Assembly: GCF_902497555.1 (NCBI RefSeq)
Contig: NZ_CABVGP010000003.1
Coordinates: 372,001-436,000 of the forward strand
DNA length: 64,000 nt
Source of the DNA: Amycolatopsis camponoti
GTDB taxonomy: Bacteria > Actinomycetota > Actinomycetes > Mycobacteriales > Pseudonocardiaceae
Reading direction: 5' to 3'
Positions within the stretch are counted from its first letter, which is position 1. Each line of letters opens with the position of its first letter. Below, piece after piece: positions 16,324-25,408 of the stretch. A model generated the notes under the pieces. The model ran no database searches. It was not told the DNA's origin and worked only from the letters and a program-made list of their open reading frames with translations. Position numbers and translations under genes: made by a program.

Positions 16324-16665
16324 ACCCCCAGCTCCCTACCCTGGTGATCGACGCACCAGCGGGGAAAGGCACTGCGCTCCTTGCCCCCGCGAGCGTGTCT
16401 CCCTCTGCTCACGTCGGTTCCGGGCACCTCCCCGGTGCCGGTGCCGCCGCATCGACCAGACGAGCTCCCACTCGTGTTGGTCCATCCGACGGCTTGTCTT
16501 CGTGAGACGTTGACGGACTGTAGGGGCCCTCGGTTCCCCCCGTCGAGACCTAGAATGCCTTCCGTTACCAGATGTCACCGAAGGGGGTCGGTTTTGTCAC
16601 TGATTTCACACCTCCGGAGACACGGCGTCACCGGCGTCTGACTCACTCCGGGTAGCCTGGCCCTC
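16324..16665. promoter_or_regulatory. Divergent intergenic region whiB4 / ponA2
   Basis: 342 bp without a supported gene. The ponA2 side ends in TAGCCT (16653-16658), 7 nt before the GTG. On the whiB4 side a TACAGT hexamer (16518-16523, minus strand) is a weak promoter candidate that would give a leader of about 200 nt. Short open frames in both directions have no ribosome sites. Confidence 0.45.
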
Positions 16666-18840
16666 GTGCGAAAAGCGGATGGTTTGTTCAAGCTCATCGG
16701 CCTCTGTCTGCTCGCGGGGGTGCTCGTCGCCGGCATGCTCTTCCCGATCGTGGGGGCTGCCGGTGTCATGTCCAACCAGGCCAGCGAGACGGTGGAGAAG
16801 ACGTCCTCGGACCTCGCCGACATCCCGCCGCCGCTGGTCACGACGGTCACCGACAGCACCGGCAAGCCGATCGCGACCCTGTACGACCAGTACCGCCTGC
16901 CGATCACCCCGGACCAGATCAACGAGGCCATGAAGTGGGCCCTGGTCTCGGTCGAGGACAAGCGGTTCTACGAGCACCACGGCGTCGACTGGCAGGGCAC
17001 GCTGCGCGCGGCCGTCAGCAACACGACGGGCGCGGACACGCAGGGCGCGTCGACGCTGACCCAGCAGTACACCAAGAACTACCTGATCAACGTCGTCTAC
17101 CGGAACGACCCGATCGGCCAGAAGAAGGCGCAGGAGCAGTCGGTCGCCCGCAAGCTCAAGGAAGCGCGGATCGCGATCCAGCTCGAGACCAAGCTGTCCA
17201 AGCAGCAGATCCTCGCCGGCTACCTGAACATCGTCGAGTTCTCCCGGCAGATCTACGGCATCGGGGCCGCCGCGCACGCGTACTTCAACACCACCCCGGA
17301 GAAGCTGACGGTGCCGCAGGCGGCGTTGCTGGCCGGGCTGGTGAACAACCCGATCAACAACGACCCGTGGAAGCACGCCGACAAGGCCACCGCGCGCCGC
17401 AACCTCGTCCTCGACCGGATGGTGGAGAACAAGAAGCTGGCCAAGGCCGACGCGGACCGCTTCAAGGGCGAGCCGCTGGGCGTGGTGCCGGACTTCCCGG
17501 CCAAGCCCGCGGCCAACTGCATCGGCGCCGGCCCGGAGTCCGGGTTCTTCTGCCAGTACGTCGAGGACTACCTGATCAAGGCCGGCATGACGAAGGACCA
17601 GCTCTACACCGGCGGCTACACGATCAAGACGACGCTGGACGAGCGCGCCAACCACGAGGCGAAGGTCTCGGCCGAAGCGCAGGTCAAGAAGACCCAGCCG
17701 TACGTCGCCAACACGCTGTCGCTGATCAGGCCGGGCAAGGAGCGGCACGAGGTGGTCGCGCTGGCCGCGAACCGCGACTACGGCCAGAACCAGGACCAGG
17801 GCCAGACGACGTATGCGCTGCCGACCGGCGTCTACAACACCGGCGGTGCGGGGTCGACGTACAAGATCTTCACGTCGGCCGCGGCGCTCGAGAAGGGTGT
17901 GGCGGGGATCTACTCCCCGGTGCTGGTGCCCGACTCCTATACGTCGCACGTGTTCACCGGTGGCGCGAAGAGCTGCCCGCCGACCGGGCCGCCCCTGCGC
18001 TCGAACTGGTACTGCGTGGGCAACGCCGGTGACTACAGCCGGATCGCCCAGGGCGCGACCCTGCAGACGGCGCTCGCGACCTCGCCCAACACCGCGTTCG
18101 TCGAGCTCGAGGACCGGCTCGGCAGCACCGCACCCGGCATCGACATGGCCAAGCGGCTCGGCATGCGCGACACCATGGCGAGCAACATCGGCGGTGGCAC
18201 GGTCGACCCGAAGGCGGACAAGCCGGAGAAGAGCCAGAGCCAGGCCGAGTACTACGGCCCGAAGGGCAGCTGGCCGGGCTTCGGCGCGTTCACCCTGGGC
18301 TTCTCCCCGCTGAGCGGCCTGGAGCTGGGCAACGTCGCGGCGACGATCCTCTCCGGCGGCGTCTGGTGCCCGCCGACGCCGATCGCCGGGGTGACCGACC
18401 GCAACGGCGCGCCGGTGCCGGTCAAGGAAGCCCCGTGCGAGCAGGCGGTGCCCGAGGGCCTGGCCAACACCCTCGCGGTCGGCATGAGCAAGGACGACCA
18501 GCCCGGCGGCACGTCGGCGACCGCGGCGGGCGCGGTCGGCTGGAACCGGCCGATCATCGGCAAGACGGGCACGACGCAGGGCAACGTCTCGGCGACGTTC
18601 GTCGGCGGTACCCCGCAGCTGGCGGGCGCGGCGATGACGTTCAAGTTCGGTGGCGGCCAGGGCGGTATCTGCGACGCGGGACCGGGCAACGTCCGGGTCT
18701 GCGGCAGCGGGAACATCTTCGGTGGCAAGGCCCCGGCCCGCACCTGGTTCGGCGCGATGAAGAACATCATGGACGCCAGTCAGCCGGTTTTGCCGTTGCC
18801 AGGACCGGATCCGCAGTACATGGGCGGCGCCGCCCGGTAA
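16666..18840 (+). CDS. ponA2: Bifunctional class A penicillin-binding protein, PonA2 type
   Basis: 724 aa. A single membrane anchor (residues ~8-30) is followed by a GT51 transglycosylase domain (EDKRFYEHHGVD, QGASTLTQQYTKN) and a transpeptidase domain with active-site STYK, SPN and KTGTT motifs. It polymerises and crosslinks peptidoglycan on the outer face of the membrane. It ends shortly after the transpeptidase domain with a proline-rich tail and shows no PASTA domain, unlike mycobacterial PonA2, which is longer. The GTG start is leaderless by the TAGCCT at 16653. Confidence 0.93.
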   Translation: MRKADGLFKLIGLCLLAGVLVAGMLFPIVGAAGVMSNQASETVEKTSSDLADIPPPLVTTVTDSTGKPIATLYDQYRLPITPDQINEAMKWALVSVEDKRFYEHHGVDWQGTLRAAVSNTTGADTQGASTLTQQYTKNYLINVVYRNDPIGQKKAQEQSVARKLKEARIAIQLETKLSKQQILAGYLNIVEFSRQIYGIGAAAHAYFNTTPEKLTVPQAALLAGLVNNPINNDPWKHADKATARRNLVLDRMVENKKLAKADADRFKGEPLGVVPDFPAKPAANCIGAGPESGFFCQYVEDYLIKAGMTKDQLYTGGYTIKTTLDERANHEAKVSAEAQVKKTQPYVANTLSLIRPGKERHEVVALAANRDYGQNQDQGQTTYALPTGVYNTGGAGSTYKIFTSAAALEKGVAGIYSPVLVPDSYTSHVFTGGAKSCPPTGPPLRSNWYCVGNAGDYSRIAQGATLQTALATSPNTAFVELEDRLGSTAPGIDMAKRLGMRDTMASNIGGGTVDPKADKPEKSQSQAEYYGPKGSWPGFGAFTLGFSPLSGLELGNVAATILSGGVWCPPTPIAGVTDRNGAPVPVKEAPCEQAVPEGLANTLAVGMSKDDQPGGTSATAAGAVGWNRPIIGKTGTTQGNVSATFVGGTPQLAGAAMTFKFGGGQGGICDAGPGNVRVCGSGNIFGGKAPARTWFGAMKNIMDASQPVLPLPGPDPQYMGGAAR

Positions 18841-18902
18841 CGGCCGGAAGGGGCCGCGCCGGCAACGGCCGGAAGGGGCCGCGCCGGCGCGGCCCCTTCC
18901 GG
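18839..18902 (+). terminator. Terminator after ponA2 with tandemly duplicated arm
   Basis: A 25-bp unit beginning AACGGCCGGAAGGGG occurs twice in tandem (18839-18863 and 18864-18888). The right arm of the hairpin (GCGGCCCCTTCCGG, 18889-18902) occurs once, so either copy of the left arm could pair with it. It lies between convergent ponA2 and the 18917 gene and could stop both. Confidence 0.75.
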
Positions 18903-18916
18903 CTTGTTCCGGTCGG

Positions 18917-19432
18917 TTACGCCGGCAGGAAAGCCGAATCCATCGACATCAGCAATTCCGGACTGGCCCGGTCGTCGATCTCGACGTACGGTCGTTCACC
19001 CTCGTGCCGCGCCCAGAAGGTCTGGTCGCCCACCCACTCGGGATCCTCGGTCAGCGACATCGAAACCGTGATGAGCGCCGTCACCGCCGGCGCGTCCGGA
19101 ACGGCGCGGACGAGGTGCAGCACCTCGCGGCTCAGCGCATAACCACGACGAAGCAGCAGCGCCGCCCGCTCCTCCCCGCGCGGAAGGTCCAGGTCGTGCA
19201 CGGCACGGCCGTTCACCGCCGCTTCGTACCCGGTCAGGTCGTCGAACGCGGCGCGGTCACCCGAATACGACCGGCGCCGGGCTCCCAGGACCCACGCGCC
19301 GTCGGGCTCCCGGACCCAGCCCGCCGCCAGGACTCGGCCGGCCCCGGGCGGGAGGTCCGCCGCGGTGACGGTGTCCAGCTCCGCCCGCGCGGCCAGTTCG
19401 CGCATCGCATCGGTCATCACCAGCACGGTCAT
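18917..19432 (-). CDS. Unknown protein beside the Ser/Thr kinase
   Basis: 171 aa, not recognised. It is soluble and acidic, with no signal peptide or membrane helix. The middle (YEAAVNGRAVHDLDLP, LLLRRGYALSREVLHLVRAV) looks alpha/beta. A good ribosome site (AAAAGGGA) precedes the ATG. It follows the kinase gene in the same direction after 27 bp, so the two may be cotranscribed and the protein could be a kinase partner or substrate; that is inference from position. Confidence 0.6.
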   Translation of the reverse strand: MTVLVMTDAMRELAARAELDTVTAADLPPGAGRVLAAGWVREPDGAWVLGARRRSYSGDRAAFDDLTGYEAAVNGRAVHDLDLPRGEERAALLLRRGYALSREVLHLVRAVPDAPAVTALITVSMSLTEDPEWVGDQTFWARHEGERPYVEIDDRASPELLMSMDSAFLPA

Positions 19433-19459
19433 TCCCTTTTACCCGGAATACCCCAACGG

Positions 19460-21193
19460 TCAGTTCCCCCCTGGCATGTCGGACAGGACCTCCATGTTCC
19501 ACCAGTAGTACAGCTGGTCGAGCTGGTCGGTGTTCGTGACCTTCGTGGACAGCAGGATCCCGCCCATCAGCTTCTTCGCGTCCGTCCACGCCAGCTGGGC
19601 CGGGTCGCCGAGGAAGCACGTCAAGTAGTCGCCGGGCACCGGCGCGGGCGTCTCGGCTCGGTAGTACCTGCCCCAGATCTTCGGGAACGTCAGCGGGCGG
19701 CACGCGCCCTGGGCGTCGTTGCGCGTGAGGCCCTGGCTCTTCACGATGTCCTGGAACCACTTGTCCATCGCCGCCGCGTCGGCGAACCGCAGGAACTTCG
19801 CCCCCGTCGGCTGGGGGAACACCACGTTGCCCGCCTTGACGTCCCCCACGTTCGAGTCGCCGCATTCGACGGCGGCGGCCGCTCCGGCCGGGACGGTCGC
19901 GTCTTCGCACGTTAACTGCTTGTAGACCGCGGGAAGCGCGGCGTACAGCTTCTCGTCGTGGGCCGGCTTCGTTTCCGAAGTGGACGGTGGTGCCGACGTC
20001 TTCGAGGTCGTCCCCGGCGTCGACGACGTCGGCGGGTCGACGGTCACCGGCGTCGTCGGACCGCCGGTCTGCGTCGTCTTGTCCTTCGTCACCACGTACG
20101 TGATCACCAGCGCGACCACGACGATCCCGGCGAGCACGCCGCACAGCGCGATCCACCGATTCCGCTGCGACTTCGCCGCCCGGGGCGGCTGCGGCGCGAC
20201 CGGGATCGGGACCGGGGCACTCCGCGGTCCCGTCGGCGGACCCGCGTACGTCCCGGTCGGCGGCCCGCCGTAGGGCGCGGTCGGCATCGGCATGGCGCGC
20301 GGCGGGGTCATCGGCGCGGGCCGAGCCGGCGGCGGTACCGGGCCCGGCAGGGTCTTCTGCCACGTCGGCATCGGCGGCACCGGTGCGGCGAGGGCCGTCC
20401 GGACGGCGTCGGCGAAGGCCCGGGCCGTCGGGTACCGGTCGGCGGGGTACTTCGCCATCCCGCGCGCCACCACCGCGTCCAGCGCCGGCGGCAGCCCGGG
20501 CCGCTCCTGCGACGGCACCGGCGGCGGCGCGTTCAAGTGCGCGCCCATCTGCGCGGCCGCGCCTTCCGCGACGAACGGGCGCCGCCCGGTGAGGCACTCG
20601 AAGAACACGCACGCGAGCGCGTAGACGTCGACGAGCCCGGTGATCGGCGCGTCGCCGAAGCGTTCGGGCGCCATGTAGTCAAGCGTGCCGATCACGTTGC
20701 CGGTGCCGGTGATCGACGTCCCCTCGGCGGTCATCGACCGCGCGATGCCGAAGTCCACGAGGTACACGAAGTCCGCGCTCGTCACCAGCACGTTGGACGG
20801 CTTGACGTCCCGGTGCACCAGGCCGTCCTCATGGGCGGCGTCGAGCGCGCCCGCGACCTGCTCGACGATCCCGGCGGCCCGCGCGGGCTCGAGCGGGCCG
20901 TCTTCCAGGAGTTCCTTGAGGTCCTTGCCCTCGACGAGCCGCATGTCGAGGTACAGCTGCCCGTCGATTTCGCCGTACGCGTGGATCGGGATCACGTGCG
21001 GCTCCCGCAGCCGCGCGACGATCTGCGATTCGCGGCGGAACCGCGCGCGGAAAGCCTCGTCACCCGCGTTCGGCCCGGACAACAGCTTGAGCGCGACGAC
21101 GCGGTCGTGCGCCGTGTCGTACGCGCGGTGGACCTCGCCCATGCCCCCTCGGCCGAGCAGGCCCTCGATCCGGTACGGCCCGAACTGCTCCAT
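19460..21193 (-). CDS. Transmembrane Ser/Thr protein kinase (PknB/PknH-like) with Cys-containing sensor
   Basis: 577 aa. The kinase domain (residues ~7-270) has glycine loop GRGGMGEV, Lys36, catalytic HRDVKPSNV, DFG and APE motifs. A Pro-rich juxtamembrane stretch follows, then one membrane helix (ALCGVLAGIVVVALVITYVV), and a C-terminal extracellular part with four cysteines (KQLTCED, AVECGD, GACRP, YLTCF), likely two disulfides. The architecture recalls PknH/PknD rather than PASTA kinases. The frame is open 48 codons further upstream, but the ATG at 21193 has a GGGGAGAA site. Confidence 0.9.
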   Translation of the reverse strand: MEQFGPYRIEGLLGRGGMGEVHRAYDTAHDRVVALKLLSGPNAGDEAFRARFRRESQIVARLREPHVIPIHAYGEIDGQLYLDMRLVEGKDLKELLEDGPLEPARAAGIVEQVAGALDAAHEDGLVHRDVKPSNVLVTSADFVYLVDFGIARSMTAEGTSITGTGNVIGTLDYMAPERFGDAPITGLVDVYALACVFFECLTGRRPFVAEGAAAQMGAHLNAPPPVPSQERPGLPPALDAVVARGMAKYPADRYPTARAFADAVRTALAAPVPPMPTWQKTLPGPVPPPARPAPMTPPRAMPMPTAPYGGPPTGTYAGPPTGPRSAPVPIPVAPQPPRAAKSQRNRWIALCGVLAGIVVVALVITYVVTKDKTTQTGGPTTPVTVDPPTSSTPGTTSKTSAPPSTSETKPAHDEKLYAALPAVYKQLTCEDATVPAGAAAAVECGDSNVGDVKAGNVVFPQPTGAKFLRFADAAAMDKWFQDIVKSQGLTRNDAQGACRPLTFPKIWGRYYRAETPAPVPGDYLTCFLGDPAQLAWTDAKKLMGGILLSTKVTNTDQLDQLYYWWNMEVLSDMPGGN

Positions 21194-21311
21194 CGTTCTC
21201 CCCAACCCCCCGGTTGGAAACCCATCACACGGGCCGACGCAAATGCTAAAGGTCAGGTTCCCCGGAACGGCGGCGAGTTGACCCAACCGTTGAGCACGTA
21301 TCCTGGACTCC

Positions 21312-22292
21312 GTGAGCACGCTCAGTAACACAAGCACGTCGGGGGCGACCGCGAAGCGCCTCGCCGCGGGGACGGTGGCGCTCGGCGTCGCGACCCTCGG
21401 TTACGCCGTCGGCATCGAACGGCGCCACTGGACCCTGCGCACCGCCGAGCTGCCGGTGCTGGCGCCGGGGTCGCGGCCGTTCACCATCCTGCACGTCTCG
21501 GACCTGCACATGCTGCCGAGCCACCGCAGCAAGCAGCGCTGGGTCGCCGCGCTCGACGAACTGAACCCCGACCTCGTCGTCAACACCGGCGACAACCTCT
21601 CGCACCGGCAGGCCGTCCCGTCCGTGCTGCGCGCGCTGGGCCCGCTGCTCGACCGTCCCGGGGTGTTCGTCTTCGGCAGCAACGACTACTACGCGCCGAA
21701 ACCCAAGAACCCGGCCCGGTACCTGATGCCGCAGGGCAAGAAGAAGCGCATCCACGGCGTCCAGCTGCCGTGGCGCGACCTGCGCGCGGCGTTCGTCGAG
21801 CACGGCTGGACCGACCTGACGCACGTCCGCCGCACGATCGAAGTCGGCGGGCAGCCGGTGTTCGCGGCCGGCGTCGACGACCCGCACCTGCGCCGCGACC
21901 GCTACGCCGACATCGCCGGCCCGGCCGACAGCGGCGCGGCGGTCCGCATCGGCGTGACGCACTCGCCCGAGCCACGAGTGCTCGACACGTTCGCCACGGA
22001 CGGTTACGACCTGGTCCTGGCGGGCCACACCCACGGCGGCCAGCTCCGGCTGCCGGGTTACGGCGCTCTGGTCACGAACTGTGAGCTGGATCGCACCCGA
22101 GCCCGCGGCGCCTCGCGCTGGGGCGCGCACATGTGGCTGCACGTTTCGGCCGGCCTGGGCACGTCGCCCTGGGCGCCGGCGCGCTTCGCCTGCCCGCCCG
22201 AGGCGAGCCTGTTGACGCTGGTCCCGCGCGGATCGGGCTCGCCCAAATCACGTAAGACGGCCCCCCGGAAAGCCCGCGACACCGTCCGCTAG
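21312..22292 (+). CDS. Membrane-associated metallophosphoesterase
   Basis: 326 aa. An N-terminal hydrophobic segment (residues ~14-35) is followed by a calcineurin-like phosphoesterase domain with ILHVSDLHM, GDNLSHR, GSNDYY and HTHGGQ metal-binding blocks. The YkuE/LpxH-like branch includes lipid phosphoesterases. It is the counterpart of Rv3683. The GTG is 7 nt after TATCCT (21299-21304), so it is leaderless. The substrate is not evident. Confidence 0.88.
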   Translation: MSTLSNTSTSGATAKRLAAGTVALGVATLGYAVGIERRHWTLRTAELPVLAPGSRPFTILHVSDLHMLPSHRSKQRWVAALDELNPDLVVNTGDNLSHRQAVPSVLRALGPLLDRPGVFVFGSNDYYAPKPKNPARYLMPQGKKKRIHGVQLPWRDLRAAFVEHGWTDLTHVRRTIEVGGQPVFAAGVDDPHLRRDRYADIAGPADSGAAVRIGVTHSPEPRVLDTFATDGYDLVLAGHTHGGQLRLPGYGALVTNCELDRTRARGASRWGAHMWLHVSAGLGTSPWAPARFACPPEASLLTLVPRGSGSPKSRKTAPRKARDTVR

Positions 22293-22321
22293 ACTTCTCC
22301 ACGACCCGTTAAGCAGTACCT

Positions 22322-22395
22322 CGGGGTGTGGCGCAGCTTGGTAGCGTGCCTCGTTCGGGTCGAGGAGGTCGTGGGTTCGAATCCCGCCACCCCGA
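22322..22395 (+). tRNA. tRNA-Pro (anticodon CGG)
   Basis: A full cloverleaf can be drawn: acceptor CGGGGTG/CACCCCG with discriminator A, D-arm GCGC region, anticodon stem CCTCG/CGAGG with loop TTCGGGT (anticodon CGG at 22377-free positions 56-58 of the 22301 block, i.e. 22356-22358), and T-arm GGTTCGAATCC. CCA is not encoded. It reads CCG, a frequent Pro codon in high-GC genomes. Confidence 0.95.
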
Positions 22396-22403
22396 CGAGA
22401 GCG

Positions 22404-22463
22404 CCGAGAGGGCCGGTGTGTTGGCGGAAAACGCCAACCATGCTGGCCCTCTCGGTGTTTTTT
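22404..22463 (+). terminator. Terminator of tRNA-Pro
   Basis: An 11-bp perfect outer stem CCGAGAGGGCC/GGCCCTCTCGG encloses a second stem TTGGCG/CGCCAA with a GAAAA-type loop, and is followed by TGTTTTTTGG. This is the clearest U-tract terminator in the window. Confidence 0.92.
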
Positions 22464-22521
22464 GGGGTCGAACCCCAAACCCCGCCGGGCGGCTTCGCCC
22501 CCGGACCCCCGCGCGTCCCGG

Positions 22522-23286
22522 CTATCGCGTCGCCGTCACCTCGACCCAGCATTGGCTGAAGTCGCCGTCGCCACCGCGGGTCCACACCCACGCCGAGCGG
22601 GCCGCGCTCGCCAGCTGGTCCCGGTCTCGTCCCTCTTCCTCGATCGCCGCCTCGAGCCGCTTCTCCACGTATCTCGCCAGGTCGCGGTAGCTCATGTCCG
22701 AGCGGTAGCGGGCTCTCGACACGATCTCCGTGAACCCCGCCGTCGCGCATTGGTCCGCGATCACACGGCCCGCGAACGGGTTGCCGCCCGCCTGGCGGCG
22801 CAGGAGGTAGTGGCCGCGCAGGGCCGCGTCGACGTTCGCCGTCTTCGGCCGGAGGCGGGCCTTGCTCCAGTCCGAAGTGGACAAAGCCAGCCTGCCGCCC
22901 GGCTTCAGCACGCGGTGCAATTCCGCCAGCGCGTCCAGCGGTGCGGCCAAGTGCTCGAACAGCGCGTGCGAGAACGCGACGTCCACGCTCCCGGAAGCGA
23001 AGGGCAGGTCGTACGCCGACGCCACCACGTAGTCCACTGTGGACCTCCCGGCCCGGCGCGCGGCGGCACGGGCGAGCGCCACCTGACCGGCGTCGAGGTC
23101 GACTCCGGTGACGCGGGACTCCGCGGCCAGCCCGAGCGTGATCGAGCCCGGGCCGCAGCCGAGGTCGACCACCCACGTCCCCGGCCCGAACAGCGGCTGG
23201 GCGAACGTCGCGCGCTCCGCCGCCGTGCGCGCGGACATCATCGAAACCGCGTCTCGCCCGTAGCCCGGCGCGTAACCCTCCAGCAC
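22522..23286 (-). CDS. Class I SAM-dependent methyltransferase
   Basis: 254 aa. The SAM-binding motif VVDLGCGPGSITLGLA and the acidic loop VTGVDLD are followed by the UbiE/methyltransf_11 pattern DLPFASGSVDVAFSHALFEHL. An open frame allows a GTG at 23295, but TACTGT (23294-23299) places the likely transcript start at the GTG at 23286, 7 nt on. It is divergent from the S9 peptidase, whose promoter is back to back with this one. The methyl acceptor is unknown. Confidence 0.85.
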   Translation of the reverse strand: MLEGYAPGYGRDAVSMMSARTAAERATFAQPLFGPGTWVVDLGCGPGSITLGLAAESRVTGVDLDAGQVALARAAARRAGRSTVDYVVASAYDLPFASGSVDVAFSHALFEHLAAPLDALAELHRVLKPGGRLALSTSDWSKARLRPKTANVDAALRGHYLLRRQAGGNPFAGRVIADQCATAGFTEIVSRARYRSDMSYRDLARYVEKRLEAAIEEEGRDRDQLASAARSAWVWTRGGDGDFSQCWVEVTATR

Positions 23287-23325
23287 CCCGCACACAGTAC
23301 GGCCAGAAGGTGGCAGGATCGAGGG

Positions 23326-25176
23326 GTGAGCACGCAGTCAGCCAAGCAATTCCCGCCCGCGGTGGTCCCGGACCGGCTGTTCGACGACGCCGAAGCCGAA
23401 GCCCGCTGGCGCGCCCGCTTCCACGCCGCCCGCATCTCCACGCCCGATTGGGCCCGCGACGCCCCCGACGCCAACGTCTACGTCTCCAACGCCAGCGGTG
23501 TCTGGGAGGTCTACGCCTGGAACCGCGCGACGGACGAGCACCGCCGCGTCACCGACCGGCCGAACGGCACCCTGCACTCGACCCCGTCCCCGGACGGCCA
23601 GTGGATCTGGTGGTTCGACGACACCGACGGCGACGAGTTCGGCTCCTGGGTGCGCGAGCCGTTCGCCGCGACCGAGGGCAGCAAGCCCGAGAAGGCCGTG
23701 CCGGACGTCCACGACGGCTACCCGGCCGGCCTCGAGATCGGCGCCGGGATCATCGCGGTCGGCGTCTCGACCGACGACGGCAGCGAGCTGTTCGCCCGGA
23801 TCGGCGGCGAGACGCACCGCTTCTACAGCCACGCGGACGACGCCGGCATCGCGTCGATGTCCCGCGACGAGAGCCTGATCGCGATCTCCCACTCCGAGCA
23901 CGGCGACTCGCGCCACCCCGCCCTGCGGGTGCTCGCCACCGACGGGTTCGCCGTGGTGGCCGACAAGTGGGACGGCGAGGGCAAGGGCCTGTCCGCGCTC
24001 GAGTTCTCGCCGCTGCCCGGCGACCAGCGCCTGCTGGTCCTGCACGAACGCCGGGGCCGCGAGGAACTGCTCGTCTGGGACGTCCGGGTGGACACCGAGA
24101 CCGAGATCGAGCTGGACCTGCCCGGCGAGGTCGTCGCGGGCTGGTACCCGGACGCGCGCGCCCTGCTCGTCGTCCACTTCCACGAAGGTCGCAGTTCGTT
24201 GTACCGCTACGACCTCGACACGGCCGAACTGTCCTCTGTGGACACTCCGGCCGGCCGGATCGGCGGCGCCGGGGTCCGTCCGGACGGGACGGTCGAGTAC
24301 TCGTGGTCCAGCGCCGCCGAGCCGGCCGCGGTCCGGGCGCGGACGGCCGACGGCGCCGACTCGGTGCTGCTCGAGCCGCCGGGCGACCGGGCGCCGGGGT
24401 CGGAGCCGGTGACCGACGCGTTCGTCGAAGGCGTCGGCGGCCGGATCCACGCGCTGGTCTCGCGGCCTTCGAACGCGCCGGAGGGCCCGCTGCCGACGGT
24501 GTTTTCGCTGCACGGCGGCCCGCACGCGGCGGACGAAGATCGTTTCTCGGCTTACCGGGCGACCTGGCTCGACGCCGGGTTCGCCGTGATCGAGGTCAAC
24601 TACCGCGGCTCGACCGGCTACGGCTCGGCCTGGCGCGACGCCATCGAAGGCCGGCCCGGGCTGACCGAGCTGGAGGACGTCGCCTCGGTCCACGACTGGG
24701 CCGTCCAAAGTGGACTCAGTGATCCGGCGAAGTGCGTCGTCAACGGCGCCTCGTGGGGCGGCTACCTGTCGCTGCTCGCGCTCGGCACGCAGCCGGCGCG
24801 GTGGGCGGCGGGCGTCGCCGGGGTGCCGGTGGCGGACTACGTCGCCGCGTACGAGGACGAGATGGAGCAGCTGCGCTCGTTCGACCGCGCGCTCTTCGGC
24901 GGTTCGCCGGAGGACGTGCCGGCGGTGTACGCCGAGTGCTCGCCGCTGACGTACGTCGACGCCGTCAGGGCGCCGGTGCTCGTGCTGGCCGGCGACAATG
25001 ACCCGCGCTGCCCGATCCGCCAGATCGAGAACTACCTCGACCGGCTCGGCGGCCGCGACCTGCACCACGAGTTCTACCGCTACGACGCCGGCCACGGCTC
25101 GCTCGTGATCGCGGAGACGATCAAGCAGACGGCGATCGAGGTCAACTTCGCCCAGCGGGCCCTCGGCCTGCGCTGA
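23326..25176 (+). CDS. Prolyl oligopeptidase family (S9) serine peptidase
   Basis: 616 aa. The N-terminal ~370 residues look like a beta-propeller (repeated DG/SPDGQW strands). The C-terminal alpha/beta hydrolase has nucleophile NGASWGGYLSL, Asp in LAGDNDPRCP and His in DAGHGSL. It belongs to the S9C acylaminoacyl-peptidase-like group and has no signal peptide, so it probably digests cytoplasmic peptides. The GTG follows CAGGAT by 6 nt. A hairpin lies just past its stop. Confidence 0.88.
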   Translation: MSTQSAKQFPPAVVPDRLFDDAEAEARWRARFHAARISTPDWARDAPDANVYVSNASGVWEVYAWNRATDEHRRVTDRPNGTLHSTPSPDGQWIWWFDDTDGDEFGSWVREPFAATEGSKPEKAVPDVHDGYPAGLEIGAGIIAVGVSTDDGSELFARIGGETHRFYSHADDAGIASMSRDESLIAISHSEHGDSRHPALRVLATDGFAVVADKWDGEGKGLSALEFSPLPGDQRLLVLHERRGREELLVWDVRVDTETEIELDLPGEVVAGWYPDARALLVVHFHEGRSSLYRYDLDTAELSSVDTPAGRIGGAGVRPDGTVEYSWSSAAEPAAVRARTADGADSVLLEPPGDRAPGSEPVTDAFVEGVGGRIHALVSRPSNAPEGPLPTVFSLHGGPHAADEDRFSAYRATWLDAGFAVIEVNYRGSTGYGSAWRDAIEGRPGLTELEDVASVHDWAVQSGLSDPAKCVVNGASWGGYLSLLALGTQPARWAAGVAGVPVADYVAAYEDEMEQLRSFDRALFGGSPEDVPAVYAECSPLTYVDAVRAPVLVLAGDNDPRCPIRQIENYLDRLGGRDLHHEFYRYDAGHGSLVIAETIKQTAIEVNFAQRALGLR

Positions 25177-25182
25177 CGCACT

Positions 25183-25210
25183 CGCCGGGAGGCCGGACGG
25201 TCTCCCGGCG
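25183..25210. terminator. Two-way terminator hairpin
   Basis: 9-bp arms CGCCGGGAG/CTCCCGGCG around a 10-nt loop, between the convergent ends of the S9 peptidase and the tautomerase. Confidence 0.7.
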
Positions 25211-25212
25211 GG

Positions 25213-25398
25213 TCAGCGTTCGGAGTGCAGGACGCCGCCGGTCGCCCAGTGGTCGGCGCCGATCTCGACGAGCGTCACCTGGACGCCCTCGGGCTTGCCG
25301 CCGCAGGTGCGGACGAACGCGTCGGTCAGCTCCCGGACCAAGGCGCTCTTCTGGGCGGGCGTGCGGCCGGGGAACATGGCAACGCTGATCATCGGCAT
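25213..25398 (-). CDS. 4-oxalocrotonate tautomerase family enzyme
   Basis: 61 aa, the usual length for the family. After removal of Met the protein begins with Pro, the catalytic base of this superfamily (MPMISVAMFPGRT). Arg12 and the hydrophobic helix ALVRELTDAF are also as expected. TAGGCT (25406-25411) ends 7 nt before the ATG, giving a leaderless mRNA. There is no neighbouring aromatic degradation gene, so the substrate is open. Confidence 0.85.
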   Translation of the reverse strand: MPMISVAMFPGRTPAQKSALVRELTDAFVRTCGGKPEGVQVTLVEIGADHWATGGVLHSER

Positions 25399-25408
25399 GA
25401 CGCGCAGC

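Noticed and set aside
22322..22395. tRNA-Pro as an attachment site for an integrated element
   Set aside because: No integrase gene and no second copy of the tRNA 3' end was seen; downstream genes look like ordinary chromosome.
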